Positions 42,830 to 52,310 of a stretch of 64,000 bases of DNA are shown here, piece by piece. Source of the stretch: Flagellimonas sp947499585. GTDB lineage: Bacteria > Bacteroidota > Bacteroidia > Flavobacteriales > Flavobacteriaceae. Where the stretch lies: positions 558,001-622,000 of the forward strand of contig NZ_CP138995.1 in NCBI RefSeq assembly GCF_044596045.1, given 5' to 3'. Position numbers and translations under genes: made by a program. The notes below the pieces were generated by a model. That model was not told the DNA's origin. It worked only from the letters and a program-made list of their open reading frames with translations, and searched no databases. The first letter of the stretch is position 1. Every line of letters starts with the position of its first letter.

Positions 42830-44209
42830 TTATACTCCTCTGGAGAATAAAACCGTGGTTACAGTTTTAAAAATTATCCGCATGTCTAATGTAATAGATT
42901 TGTTCTTTATGTAATACAAGTCATATTCCAACTTTCGTATTGAATCCTGTAAATCTTCTCCATACTTGTATTTGACTTGTGCCCAACCTGTAATACCAGG
43001 TTTAAACAAATGTCTTACACTATAAAATGGGGTTATATCATTAAGTTGATCAACAAAGATTTTTCTCTCAGGTCTTGGCCCAATAAATTGCATATCTCCA
43101 AAAATAACTGACAGAATCTGAGGCAATTCATCAATTCGAAATGCTCTTAATACTTTTCCAAATGGGGTAATGCGATTGTCATTTTTTTTTGCCATTTGAG
43201 CTCCAGTAATCTCAGCATTAGTTATCATCGATCTAAACTTGTAGATTTTAAATTCTTTGCCATGTTGACCTACTCTTAACTGGGTATAGAAAAGAGGACC
43301 TCGATTAAAAAAAAGATTTAAAAAAAATACAAAAGGGCAAACCGCAACAAATATTAGGCCTACAAAAAGTGATAATAGAAAATTAACTACATAACTAAAT
43401 AAGAGTTGTAGGTACCTTATCTTTTTATTTCTGACTTGTAGAATTTCGTAAAAACTATGATAATGTGACTTAATTGGAAGTGCTTCATATACATTTTCAT
43501 AAAATGAAGTATATGATATGACTTCACTACCTCTCAAAATAGAGTCTAGCAACAAATTTTCAAGCGTCTTGGGGATTTTGTTATAGTCCTTTACATTCAA
43601 AATCCATGTGTCTATTTTTTTAGATGCATCATGAAACCTCTTTTTGAATTCAATAGAGTTGTTATCCTCCATTTGATGTGTTAGTTTCACCTTATAAAAG
43701 GTTTTGATTCCCGCACCATTTATGTTCTCGGTGTTGTTCTTTAAATCAGCAATGGAGTTTTGGTCATAGATATAAAGCACATTTTTTATGGTAGGTATTA
43801 TTCTAAATACATTGCTGAAAAGTAATCTCCAAAGCCAAATTTCGATAGGTGTTAACAGCAAAAAAGAGAGAAGGGGTATCCTCCAAAAACTAACATCAAA
43901 AGTGAAAACAGTGAAAATAAAAACTAGAAAAACAAATATGGCGGTTATATATACGGATTGTGATAAGATGTATCTTTTTCTTGCAACCTTTTCCAAATTG
44001 TAAAAGTCTAAAATATAGGAAAGGATAAGGTATGTGGAAACCCCAAAGACAAATACAGAGGTTTTTAGCACAAAAGAAATGAATTCTTCATCTATGGCAT
44101 GATTTACAAATAGATTGAGAGAAGCCAAAATAATCAGCATGTCGCCGATTAAGAGAATAAACTTCCTTTCTATTGAATTTAAAATTGAAGGTCTTGCCAT
44201 TAAGTACAA
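42830..44209 (-). CDS. Priming polyprenyl-phosphate sugar phosphotransferase (PF02397 type)
   Basis: A 459-residue membrane enzyme that starts repeat-unit assembly by moving a sugar-1-phosphate to undecaprenyl phosphate. Four N-terminal helices and a CoA-binding-like middle region precede one further helix (about 265-295) and the catalytic domain, with YKFRSMITNAE, RIDELPQILSVIFGDM, FIGPRPER and KPGITGWAQVKY. The first ATG is at 44209; a second at 44200 (MARPSILNS) is equally plausible. It follows the GT2 gene by 13 bases. Confidence 0.92.
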   Translation of the reverse strand: MYLMARPSILNSIERKFILLIGDMLIILASLNLFVNHAIDEEFISFVLKTSVFVFGVSTYLILSYILDFYNLEKVARKRYILSQSVYITAIFVFLVFIFTVFTFDVSFWRIPLLSFLLLTPIEIWLWRLLFSNVFRIIPTIKNVLYIYDQNSIADLKNNTENINGAGIKTFYKVKLTHQMEDNNSIEFKKRFHDASKKIDTWILNVKDYNKIPKTLENLLLDSILRGSEVISYTSFYENVYEALPIKSHYHSFYEILQVRNKKIRYLQLLFSYVVNFLLSLFVGLIFVAVCPFVFFLNLFFNRGPLFYTQLRVGQHGKEFKIYKFRSMITNAEITGAQMAKKNDNRITPFGKVLRAFRIDELPQILSVIFGDMQFIGPRPERKIFVDQLNDITPFYSVRHLFKPGITGWAQVKYKYGEDLQDSIRKLEYDLYYIKNKSITLDMRIIFKTVTTVLFSRGV

Positions 44210-44222
44210 AATTTCAAAATAC

Positions 44223-44960
44223 TCAAAAGTAACTTTTCAATTTCAAAACAACTGCAGAAAGCAAATAAAATGCCGATTTGAACCATGACAAACCTTCTAT
44301 TTCACGATAAATTTTCCATTCGTATTTGACCAAATCCAATTTGTTGGCCGAAATGGATTCATTACCCGAACGATAACTGGCCAAACATTCATTTAAACCA
44401 TATCCATCGGTTTTTTTTAGTAAATGCAGCCAAAGGGCGTAATCTTGACGCTTACGAATGGATGGCATGTATTGTTTTCCATAGAAATTGACATCATAAA
44501 TCACAGTCAAGCAACCTATTGGGTTTTTGTATAAAGCACTTTTATAGGTGACCACAGGTTTACATTTTACATATTTGGCTAACTTTTTACCCGCCTCGTC
44601 AACCATATCGTAATCGGTAAACGAAAAGTGATAACCGTTCTCTTGCATGAAATTCAATTGCTTCTCCAATTTTTCTGGATACCATTGATCATCACTATCC
44701 AAAAAAGCGACATAATCTCCTTGAGCCATTTCAATGGCTTTGTTTCTTGCAATACCGGCGCCACTGTTTTTATCAAGGCGATGGTACTTGATTCGGTTAT
44801 CTTTTTCTTGAAAGGATTTTATTAGTGCCTCACTATCATCGGAAGAACAATCATCTACTAGGATATGCTCCCAATCGGTATGAGTTTGTGCTTGTACAGA
44901 TACTATGCTCTTCTTTAGATACTTTTCTGAGTTATATACAGGAGTTATTATTGAGATCAT
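44223..44960 (-). CDS. Family 2 glycosyltransferase
   Basis: A 245-residue GT-A enzyme. ISIITPVYNSEKYLKKSI starts the nucleotide-binding fold, VDDCSSDDS binds UDP, and FLDSDDQW is the DxD metal site. The length and the YRSGNESIS segment fit small rhamnosyl- or glucosyltransferase-like GT2 members. It probably adds one sugar of the repeat unit. Sugar specificity cannot be inferred. Confidence 0.92.
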   Translation of the reverse strand: MISIITPVYNSEKYLKKSIVSVQAQTHTDWEHILVDDCSSDDSEALIKSFQEKDNRIKYHRLDKNSGAGIARNKAIEMAQGDYVAFLDSDDQWYPEKLEKQLNFMQENGYHFSFTDYDMVDEAGKKLAKYVKCKPVVTYKSALYKNPIGCLTVIYDVNFYGKQYMPSIRKRQDYALWLHLLKKTDGYGLNECLASYRSGNESISANKLDLVKYEWKIYREIEGLSWFKSAFYLLSAVVLKLKSYF

Positions 44961-45041
44961 ACCTCTTTACTTTTTCAATTGCGCTGCATTTTGAACCGAA
45001 TTATTTTTGAAAAATTAAAATCCCATAAGGCTCATTGCACT

Positions 45042-46862
45042 TCAATAGGGTTGAAAACTTGTTTCCCATATAATTTGCCTATTGGCATATTGACCAGTTC
45101 TAACTGTCTTTTTTTTATAATCAGGAAGTTCTATAACCGCTGCCAAAAAATTACTGTTACCATACCACCAAGGCAATTCTAAGCTCGTATCTTCATAATT
45201 GAAGTCAAGATTGTCAAAATCATACTTTTGTCTTTTCTCAGGTAGGTCTTCAGTTCTGTCTGGAACAATATGCAAAAAGAACCTGGTATTCATCTGAGCT
45301 GCATTTGCTTTATCTTTAAAGTACCATAGTTTATTTTTGAATAAATAAACATCAAATCCCGCCTCACTCGCTAATAGGTTTTTTTTGTTTCGGACTTCTT
45401 TCAAAGTTTTATATTGCTCTATACTTTCCTTTTGAGCAAAAACAACACCAACAATCAGAGCTCCTAAAGCAATCTTTCCGATTATTTTATTTTTCCGATT
45501 TGTCTTTTTATAAAAGTCAAAAACATCTGTAAAAACCGACGATGTTATGCTTCCTATCGTTGCAAATCCGAATAAACAGAAAGGCATATACCAAACTATA
45601 AAATTAGTGTGCGTATGAATATAGGAATGCCCTTTGAAAATAACCAACCATGACAGTGCCGCAGCACTAGAAAGCCACATTACAATTATCAACGCGCTAT
45701 TTGCCTTTGACTTGGCCCATATTGAAGGGGATATCTTTTTTGGCAACTGTGATAAAAGTGAAAAAATAATGAATATTAAAATCAGTTCGCCAAAATCTAT
45801 TCTAATAAGGCTAGCCCAATCTGTGCTGATGTAGGTGTTTAAATCAATTGCAATGCCATTCCAATATTTTTCTAACACCATTGGCACCGTGCTTTCCAAT
45901 GATTGCTGATATGCCTCTGAGAAATCGCCACTATTACCCGATGTTCTTTTTAGAAAACTATAGACAATATGCTCAAAACCCTTGGCAAAACTGCCTCTAA
46001 TCAGTGACAGCTGATATGTCAACACAAAAAAGTACAAAAAAACTGCGACCAGTGAACCTAGCGTCACACTTAAAAGTCTTAAAGAAAAAGTCTTCCATTT
46101 CCATTTATTTAAAACAGCATAGTATACAAAGGGCATTACAAACATTATAAGGCTTGTTGTAATGAGTTCAAACCCGCTGAAAAGACATTTAATTAAAACT
46201 AATACAAATGCTATTATAGCTAGTTTTTTTAAGGTAAGATCTATACGTTTTTTTGTACTTTCCCTACTAAGAATAAAAAGCATCACGATAAAAGGCACAT
46301 ATAAAACACCTACTACCCAGTACAAATTTCTTCCAAAAACTGTAAGCCAGTGCGAAATCAAAAAAAGAAACAACGTAATTACAGCTGAAAACAATCCATA
46401 TTTTTTATAAACCCACAAAAGAAACAACGTCAAGATAAATGCAAATAATAATGCGGAACAAAACTTGAATATCTTAAGATTAATTTCGTTGGAAAAAGGA
46501 GAAACACTGGATAGAAGAGAGAAAATAAATCCTTGACCTCCAATTTGACTTTTATAGGTACGAAATGTTTCTTTTTCTAATACAACTTCTTTATTTTGAT
46601 AGAAGTCATATTGATTAAGCCATAGATTACCCTCCTCAATGAAATAACGCCCTAAAAGGCCTGCTTTGAAAGAGGTGCCTTCGCGTTCCGAGGCGGCCAA
46701 ACGACCGAGAACAAGACTTTCTGAACTTACTTGAAAATCGTCGAACCAATTTTGGTCCGCTACATTCCAAAAGTTATCGTAAAGACCCATTTGAACGATT
46801 ACCATTGCTATAGTGAAAAACAGAGCGCCTTTACTCATTAAAACACTTTTTAATCTGTTCAT
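45042..46862 (-). CDS. Large multi-spanning membrane protein, GT-C-like
   Basis: A 606-residue protein with about eleven transmembrane helices. A conserved-looking loop near the N-terminus (residues about 30-115) and a soluble C-terminal tail of about 110 residues flank the membrane core. The layout resembles GT-C-type lipid-sugar glycosyltransferases or O-antigen processing proteins, but no family motif was recognised. It lies 4 bases from the methyltransferase gene in the polysaccharide operon. Confidence 0.6.
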   Translation of the reverse strand: MNRLKSVLMSKGALFFTIAMVIVQMGLYDNFWNVADQNWFDDFQVSSESLVLGRLAASEREGTSFKAGLLGRYFIEEGNLWLNQYDFYQNKEVVLEKETFRTYKSQIGGQGFIFSLLSSVSPFSNEINLKIFKFCSALLFAFILTLFLLWVYKKYGLFSAVITLFLFLISHWLTVFGRNLYWVVGVLYVPFIVMLFILSRESTKKRIDLTLKKLAIIAFVLVLIKCLFSGFELITTSLIMFVMPFVYYAVLNKWKWKTFSLRLLSVTLGSLVAVFLYFFVLTYQLSLIRGSFAKGFEHIVYSFLKRTSGNSGDFSEAYQQSLESTVPMVLEKYWNGIAIDLNTYISTDWASLIRIDFGELILIFIIFSLLSQLPKKISPSIWAKSKANSALIIVMWLSSAAALSWLVIFKGHSYIHTHTNFIVWYMPFCLFGFATIGSITSSVFTDVFDFYKKTNRKNKIIGKIALGALIVGVVFAQKESIEQYKTLKEVRNKKNLLASEAGFDVYLFKNKLWYFKDKANAAQMNTRFFLHIVPDRTEDLPEKRQKYDFDNLDFNYEDTSLELPWWYGNSNFLAAVIELPDYKKKTVRTGQYANRQIIWETSFQPY

Positions 46863-46866
46863 TTTT

Positions 46867-47550
46867 TTACTTTAAAATGCTAATGAACTGGTATTTAGAC
46901 TTGAAGATTATTTTCACTAAAGGGCTATGGTCATATAAATGTATAGGGGTCAAACGCTTTACTTCAGTAAGACCACATTCGGAAATACACTTGTCATACG
47001 ACTTCAATGAAAGGTATCGCTTTGGAATAGATATGCCATAGCCATAATTTCCGATGATATCAGCTAACTGTAAAATTTTTCTTGAAAAGAAGCCGTATTC
47101 AAAATGGTCTTTTATCACGATGTACTTAGACACTCGCTTCGCTTCTTTTAACAAAATCTCAATATTTTCATAATCATGATGCAGTACATCGCTGAACAAA
47201 GCGGAATCAAACGAATTGTCATCAAAGGGCATGTTTTTTCCGTCAAAATGGACGTAATTTTTCCATTTTCCAACATCTTTAAGCGCTTCGGGTACTTCAT
47301 GTATATCAATCCCGGTGAAACTAATAGCGCTGTCTTTTTCAGAAATAGATTCACTGAGGGTCAAATCGCCACAGCCAATATCCAAGCATTTAATGCTCTC
47401 TAAATTCTCTTTTTCCATCAAAAACCGTAGGTCTTTGAAAATCAAGTCAGACAAAATCTCGATTCTACTATTATGAGAGGTTTTTCTATGGAAGGAGATG
47501 AGCAATTTGTCGAAAAAACTCTTTTTACTCTTTGCTATTGGAGAACTCAT
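46867..47550 (-). CDS. Class I SAM-dependent methyltransferase
   Basis: A 227-residue methyltransferase. CLDIGCGDLTLSESI is motif I (SAM binding), FTGIDIHEVPEAL is motif II and FDSALFSDVLHH is motif IV. It has no membrane segments. The position between the GT-C-like and GT2 genes suggests methylation of the glycan or of a lipid-linked precursor. Its start overlaps the upstream GT2 stop by 4 bases. Confidence 0.87.
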   Translation of the reverse strand: MSSPIAKSKKSFFDKLLISFHRKTSHNSRIEILSDLIFKDLRFLMEKENLESIKCLDIGCGDLTLSESISEKDSAISFTGIDIHEVPEALKDVGKWKNYVHFDGKNMPFDDNSFDSALFSDVLHHDYENIEILLKEAKRVSKYIVIKDHFEYGFFSRKILQLADIIGNYGYGISIPKRYLSLKSYDKCISECGLTEVKRLTPIHLYDHSPLVKIIFKSKYQFISILK

Positions 47551-48710
47551 ATTACCTTTCTTTTAATACCGATAATACTAAACATAAAACTAAAAATCAT
47601 TATTTGAATGCCCAAAGTAAATGGGATTACTGCCAGTAATACTTTTCGAACGAAAATCACCGGGTCTAAATCTCCAAAACCAAGGGAGCTCCAGTTATAA
47701 AAATTGAGGCCCATGAGAACCAAGCCTATTATAAACAGCAAGGCACCCACTATCAGGCCTCGTTCCAGATTAAAATAATCGAATAGCTTATTAAAGTTTT
47801 TGGTTTCTGGCGTGAGACCGCTTACCACGCTATATATTTTAACAAAGTAGTGGAAGAAAATAAGCTGAACCCCGATAATCAAGGTAAAAGCCAAAATAAT
47901 AGACGTATGAATATCAAAGGTAACACCCTCTAGTTCGAAGGGTTTCAAAATGACGATAGACCCAAATATGGCCGAAATGATCGTAAGAAGAACCCCTGGA
48001 AACAAAAACAACCAATTGGGAGAGAACATCAATAAAAAACGTAGATGCCTCCACCCATCTCTCCAAGTTCTCAAGTGAGGTGGTCGGGTTCTACCATCAG
48101 GTGACAATACCGTAGGTACTTCGGTAATTTTCATTTTATGAAGAGCGGCTTTAACAACCATTTCCGAGGCGAATTCCATTCCTGTGGTATAAAGTTCCAT
48201 TCTTTCAAAGGCATCTTTTGAAAAGCCCCTCAAGCCACAGTGAAAATCTCGAATCGGTATTTTAAAAAACAATCTCCCTATAAAGGATAACACCGGGTTA
48301 CCTAAATATTTATGAAGAAAAGGCATTGCTCCTTTTTTCACTCCGCCCTTAAATCGATTGCCCATGACCAAATCATAGCCTTCTCTAAGTTTTTCAACAT
48401 AATTCATTAAACTTAGAAAATCGTAGCTATCATCGGCATCACCCATAATAACATATTTACCTCTTGCGTTGGTAATGCCCACCTGTAGTGCTGCTCCATA
48501 GCCTTTTTCAGATGCATGTACGAGTCTCGCACCGTTAGTTTTCACAATTTCTTGGGAGCCGTCTGTACTGCCGTTATCAGAGATAACAACTTCTCCGTTA
48601 ACACCGGTTTTTTCCAAGAAAGTGTGGGCTTTTTTAATGCAAATTTCTAAAGTTTCCGCCTCATCTAAACAAGGCATCACAATAGAAAGTTCAATTTCAG
48701 GTTCTGTCAT
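47547..48710 (-). CDS. Family 2 glycosyltransferase with C-terminal membrane helices (DPM1/GtrB-like)
   Basis: A 387-residue GT-A enzyme. ELSIVMPCLDEAETLE, VISDNGSTDGSQEI and VIMGDADDSYDF are the GT2 core with a DxD-like DAD site. Four hydrophobic helices fill residues about 230-385. This layout fits polyprenyl-phosphate sugar synthases that charge a lipid carrier with a single sugar for a membrane GT-C enzyme, such as the 606-residue protein two genes downstream. Confidence 0.9.
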   Translation of the reverse strand: MTEPEIELSIVMPCLDEAETLEICIKKAHTFLEKTGVNGEVVISDNGSTDGSQEIVKTNGARLVHASEKGYGAALQVGITNARGKYVIMGDADDSYDFLSLMNYVEKLREGYDLVMGNRFKGGVKKGAMPFLHKYLGNPVLSFIGRLFFKIPIRDFHCGLRGFSKDAFERMELYTTGMEFASEMVVKAALHKMKITEVPTVLSPDGRTRPPHLRTWRDGWRHLRFLLMFSPNWLFLFPGVLLTIISAIFGSIVILKPFELEGVTFDIHTSIILAFTLIIGVQLIFFHYFVKIYSVVSGLTPETKNFNKLFDYFNLERGLIVGALLFIIGLVLMGLNFYNWSSLGFGDLDPVIFVRKVLLAVIPFTLGIQIMIFSFMFSIIGIKRKVI

Positions 48711-48744
48711 ATCGGTTGGTTGTTTCAGTTTTTTGGGAAACGTT

Positions 48745-48752
48745 CAAAGCTA
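48745..48752 (-). promoter_or_regulatory. Promoter -7 element (TAGCTTTG)
   Basis: An exact TAnnTTTG match on the minus strand, 35 bases before the ATG of the 387-residue glycosyltransferase. The -33 region is weak. It suggests that the genes from 48.7 to 41.8 kb have their own start after the pseudogene gap. Confidence 0.4.
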
Positions 48753-48812
48753 TAAAGTTACACCTTTAAGTAACACTGATAAAAATTAGAGTAGGAAATA
48801 TCCCATTTCAAA

Positions 48813-48850
48813 ATGCCTCACAGTATGTAAAAATGAGTTGAGAGAGGCAT
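48813..48850 (-). terminator. Hairpin 3' of the BspA-like remnant
   Basis: GAGGCAT (48844-48850) and ATGCCTC (48813-48819) form a 7-bp stem; in the minus direction TTTTGAAA follows. It is a probable relic terminator of the decayed surface-protein gene. Confidence 0.35.
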
Positions 48851-48873
48851 AGAAATTGAATTAATATTATTAG

Positions 48874-49143
48874 TTAATTACTGGTATCACTTCTAGCATC
48901 CCCGCTGATGGTCCACCCCATATCATTAAGAATTGCTCAGGTGGCTTCACCTTCATCACAATAACGCATGCCATGGGCACCTAAAGCAATGTCGGTTTGT
49001 AGGTTGTTGCTCAGACCAACCTGATAATATAGCGCCATAGTTTGCTGTTGAAACGTCCGCATTAAAAACAGGTATTCCATTGCGGTCACCTTACTTATAT
49101 TCTAGGTGCCAATCTCTTGATTAAAAGCTTCAGCATTCTCAAA
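48874..49143 (-). pseudogene. Decayed BspA/DUF285 surface-protein C-terminus
   Basis: The minus strand still reads FENAEAFNQEIGT*NISKVT, then after a frame change STANYGAILSGW, and after another GAHGMRYCDEGEAT*AIL and NDMGWTISGD. These are the repeat and end blocks of BspA-family (DUF285) leucine-rich repeat proteins. Stops fall at 49102-49104 (TAG where Trp is expected) and 48937-48939 (TGA). Frame changes lie near 49060-49070 and 49010-49015. The N-terminal repeats and signal peptide are gone. It is a remnant, not a functional gene. Confidence 0.7.
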
Positions 49144-49176
49144 GACTGCTAATATGACGATTAATATTGTAAGCAT

Positions 49177-49493
49177 CCTACAAATGTTTCAAAGCACATA
49201 AGATTTTGGATAGAAGCTCTATCATCTTCAATCCTAAATGAATAGTATTCAAGATAAAACCTTAAGGGTATTAGTGATTCTATCTTACCTTCAAAAATTG
49301 TGAAGTATACAAATTTAGGAACTTAAAATACTGCTTTTCTAATACTACGAAAGGAGGTGGGTATAAAATCAGGATATTTCCAATTTACCAGCATATTAAT
49401 CAACATAAACTAAAACTAGGTAACCGTACAATAGTAGGGTTTTGCTTACGTTGTTTATTTAACATTATAGTTACAAATAATTACATATGAGAA
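49177..49493. other. Gap between two broken genes
   Basis: 317 AT-rich bases. I see no coding stretch, repeat or RNA gene in it; it may hold further unrecognisable debris of the BspA-like gene. Confidence 0.4.
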
Positions 49494-50558
49494 TTGGATC
49501 GCTACTATTTTTTATTATTGCTGCTGTTTTTATCTTGCCAACGAGGTAACAATGAGGATAATTTAGTGAAGGATAATTTGATTATTGAATTTAGCCTTTT
49601 AGTCGAAAACAATTCAAATATTACAGCTAATATCGAAGGCATAATTGATAATCAAAATAATACAATAAGTTTGACTTTTTCTTTTGATTCGGTGGATTTT
49701 AATTTCACTCCAGATGTGGTGGTTTCAGAAAATGCATCAATAACTCCAAATTTCAACTCATCTTTTGATTTTTCAGATGAATTGGTTTTTGACGTTGTCT
49801 CAAAGTTTAAGCTATCTGTAAATAACTCTTCACTTGTTACTACGGTATATTTGAGGAGCCTATTCAGACAACTTCATTTGAGTTGTTCATTTACAATGAA
49901 AATGGTAAGATTTCAGAAATACGGTCTTTTAAAGACACCTCCTATTTAAATTCGACCATTTTTGAATATGAAAATAACCAAGTTTTTATAAAGAATAGTG
50001 ACCAAACACTGACAATTGTAACAAACAATAACTCTTATTATCGAACATTTTTTGTTAATTATGATTCCTTTGGAAATGTTGAATCATCTACAATGAACGA
50101 AGTTGTAAATCAGACATTTTATTACAGCTTTAACAGTACTAATGAAATAACCCAAATTGAAATTGTACCAAAAGATTACGTTGGTGAAATAAGCTATACC
50201 TACGAACTAAAAATTATTGAGAAATTAGACGATTCTATTTTCCAAACATCATCTTGGTTCTCTACACATGGCGGATTATTAAACTGTAATGACACTGTAG
50301 TTGCAAATCGAGCTACATGTTATAAGCCAATTATAGACAGTGCATTAAACCCGTATTATAAATTATTTGCTGATTTTGGCTATTTAGACTCTCCATACAG
50401 TGTGCCCCTTAAACCATTTACAGAAACCGGTGGTGAATCTTTGGAATCTCCAGAACTATGTTAATGCAATAAACGCTTTCGAATATCCCACGGAATCAAA
50501 GAATGAAAACTACTTAGGAGACCATGGACCTACTGAGATACGATATGGTTATAAATAG
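49494..50558 (+). pseudogene. Frameshifted lipoprotein gene (DUF5018-like domain)
   Basis: Three overlapping frames together give one protein. Part 1 (TTG at 49494) has a lipobox FLSC and a DUF5018-like domain (FTPDVVVSENASITPNF). Near 49853 the reading frame changes: the next frame continues as FEEPIQTTSFELFIYNENGK and runs to about 50430. There the frame changes back, giving LWNLQNYVNAINAFEYP and ending GPTEIRYGYK at 50558. The spliced product would be about 350 residues. It points the other way from the surrounding operon. Two independent shifts argue for decay over sequencing error. Confidence 0.65.
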
Positions 50559-50612
50559 AAATCGCTTGCCCTATAAGTTCAGATTTTAACAAAAACTAGA
50601 TTTATCTTATAA

Positions 50613-51599
50613 CTATTCTAAATCATGAAAGCCATATTTATTATGTTCAAATACACTGTCAATATTGTTATTTGAAAACATAGCTCCTGAGTCGATTTCT
50701 ATCTCAGAATGAAATTCATGTACAAGTAAAAGGCCTCCATAAGCTTTAACAAGAAATTTATCGTTGTCAAAAACTTCAAGTATTTGACCGGGCATTATAT
50801 TTTCATATCCAAAATCTTGAAAATCAAAAATCGCAGCTCTATATATAATGACTTTGTTGTTTTTGATGAAAGAATATGCCCCGTTAAAAGGTTTAGTAAC
50901 CGCGCGTATAAGGCGCTCAATATTGAAAATATCATCTCCCCAATCAATTATGCTATCCGATTCCGTGCGTTTAGGATAATAGGTGGGTATAGTATTGGGT
51001 TGCTTTGTCAACGTAAAATTCTGATTAACCAAATTGTCAATATTCTTTTGAATCAAATATTTCATTGCCAATGTATTTTTAAAATGCATTGTCTCTCCGG
51101 TGTCGGAGTCAGTTACTTGAAATTTAAAGGTGTCTAAGACGTCTCCATCGTCTGCTCCGCTATCATACTTGAATAGGTTCGTATAAAATATTTTTCTCCC
51201 CTCGATTATTGACCAATTCATGGGGGACCTTCCCCGTCCTTTTGGTAAGTTCATGGGGCTACCATGCATGCCGAATACGCCAACAGAGAATGTGTTTAGA
51301 ATTTTTTCTGGTACAAGCCTTTGCCAGCCAACGACAAATCCTATGTCAAATTTTTGATTTTTAAAAAACGTCAGGTCTTCTTCTGATATTAGGCTGTATT
51401 TATTGCTTACGTATACTTCTATGCTATTTTCAAGGCAAAAATCCTTTAGAAATAAATAGTCAGCTACCTTTTGAGATTTTCCCTTTTCTTCGTCAATGGT
51501 AACAAGATGAATTTTGTAATTCAAACTTATTAAATACTTCAGAATGAACTTAGTGGTCGATTTACAACCAAATAAAACGATTTGCTTAGTTGAGTTCAT
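50613..51599 (-). CDS. Formyltransferase-like protein
   Basis: A 328-residue protein from the ATG at 51599 (MNSTKQIVLFGCKS). Residues about 65-210 resemble the Fmt/sugar N-formyltransferase domain, with FGMHGSPMNLPKGRGRSPMN and YDSGADDGDVLD. The catalytic His and Asp are present, but the Asn two places before the His is Gly. The C-terminus (about 220-320) matches the second Fmt-like beta-barrel. In this locus it probably formylates an amino sugar of the repeat unit. The start overlaps the upstream deacetylase-like gene by 14 bases. Confidence 0.8.
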   Translation of the reverse strand: MNSTKQIVLFGCKSTTKFILKYLISLNYKIHLVTIDEEKGKSQKVADYLFLKDFCLENSIEVYVSNKYSLISEEDLTFFKNQKFDIGFVVGWQRLVPEKILNTFSVGVFGMHGSPMNLPKGRGRSPMNWSIIEGRKIFYTNLFKYDSGADDGDVLDTFKFQVTDSDTGETMHFKNTLAMKYLIQKNIDNLVNQNFTLTKQPNTIPTYYPKRTESDSIIDWGDDIFNIERLIRAVTKPFNGAYSFIKNNKVIIYRAAIFDFQDFGYENIMPGQILEVFDNDKFLVKAYGGLLLVHEFHSEIEIDSGAMFSNNNIDSVFEHNKYGFHDLE

Positions 51600-52302
51600 G
51601 CTTGATTTCATTAAATGGTTTGCAATTAAAGGCATAGTGAGATTTCATGAGCTCTTTCTTTTTGGTATAGAAATCCTTTAGCTTTTCATGATTCGTAGCT
51701 CCTTCGTAAATCCACCAAATAGGGTGAATGAGAATGTGTAAGGACTTTCCTGATTGAAACTCTTCCGTGTTAAAGGGGTGGCCATACCTAAAAGTTCCCG
51801 CGGAATCAGCAACATACTTTATGTTCTTAAAGTACTTCTCCATATAGGTGTGTTCAATATCGGATATGGACTGATTATAGTTCTGAAAATAATCATTCGG
51901 TCTATGAAGGGAAACTATATCCACCGCTGTTTTGAAAACAGTTTCAAAACATTGTTTTTCCATTTCCAGGCCCTTTTTAAAGTCTTCATAAATGGTGGGG
52001 TCAAAATGTATGGATACTTTATGGCCTAAATCTTTTATCTTATTGATAGAGTTCAAATTTTCTTTGTCAAAAGGATTGTAACTACCATTGGTGACCAGAA
52101 AAAAGTAGGTCGCTTTAACATTCAACTCATGTTCTATTTTAGCCGTCTCCAAGGCTGCCATGACGTCAAAATCAATATCATGTCTTATTATGGCTTGATG
52201 ATGCGATTTTGATAATTCATTAAAAAAAATAAATTCATAATTCTCATTTTTGAGTGTCTTCAAAAAAGAACCGAAATCATTCAAATCTGTTTTTGTATAC
52301 AT
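51586..52302 (-). CDS. Polysaccharide deacetylase-like protein
   Basis: A 238-residue cytoplasmic protein. AIIRHDIDFDV resembles the HDxD-type first motif of NodB-fold deacetylases, and VSIHFDPT gives a possible second metal motif. WWIYEG near the end has the hydrophobic strand of the fold. The full set of NodB catalytic residues was not confirmed, so it may be a divergent family member acting on a sugar intermediate. It lies between the GT4 and formyltransferase genes. Confidence 0.6.
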   Translation of the reverse strand: MYTKTDLNDFGSFLKTLKNENYEFIFFNELSKSHHQAIIRHDIDFDVMAALETAKIEHELNVKATYFFLVTNGSYNPFDKENLNSINKIKDLGHKVSIHFDPTIYEDFKKGLEMEKQCFETVFKTAVDIVSLHRPNDYFQNYNQSISDIEHTYMEKYFKNIKYVADSAGTFRYGHPFNTEEFQSGKSLHILIHPIWWIYEGATNHEKLKDFYTKKKELMKSHYAFNCKPFNEIKHELN

Positions 52303-52310
52303 CTAAAGCT

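Noticed and set aside
49494..50558. Programmed ribosomal frameshift
   Set aside because: No X-XXY-YYZ slippery site was noticed at either junction, and neighbouring genes are also decayed.
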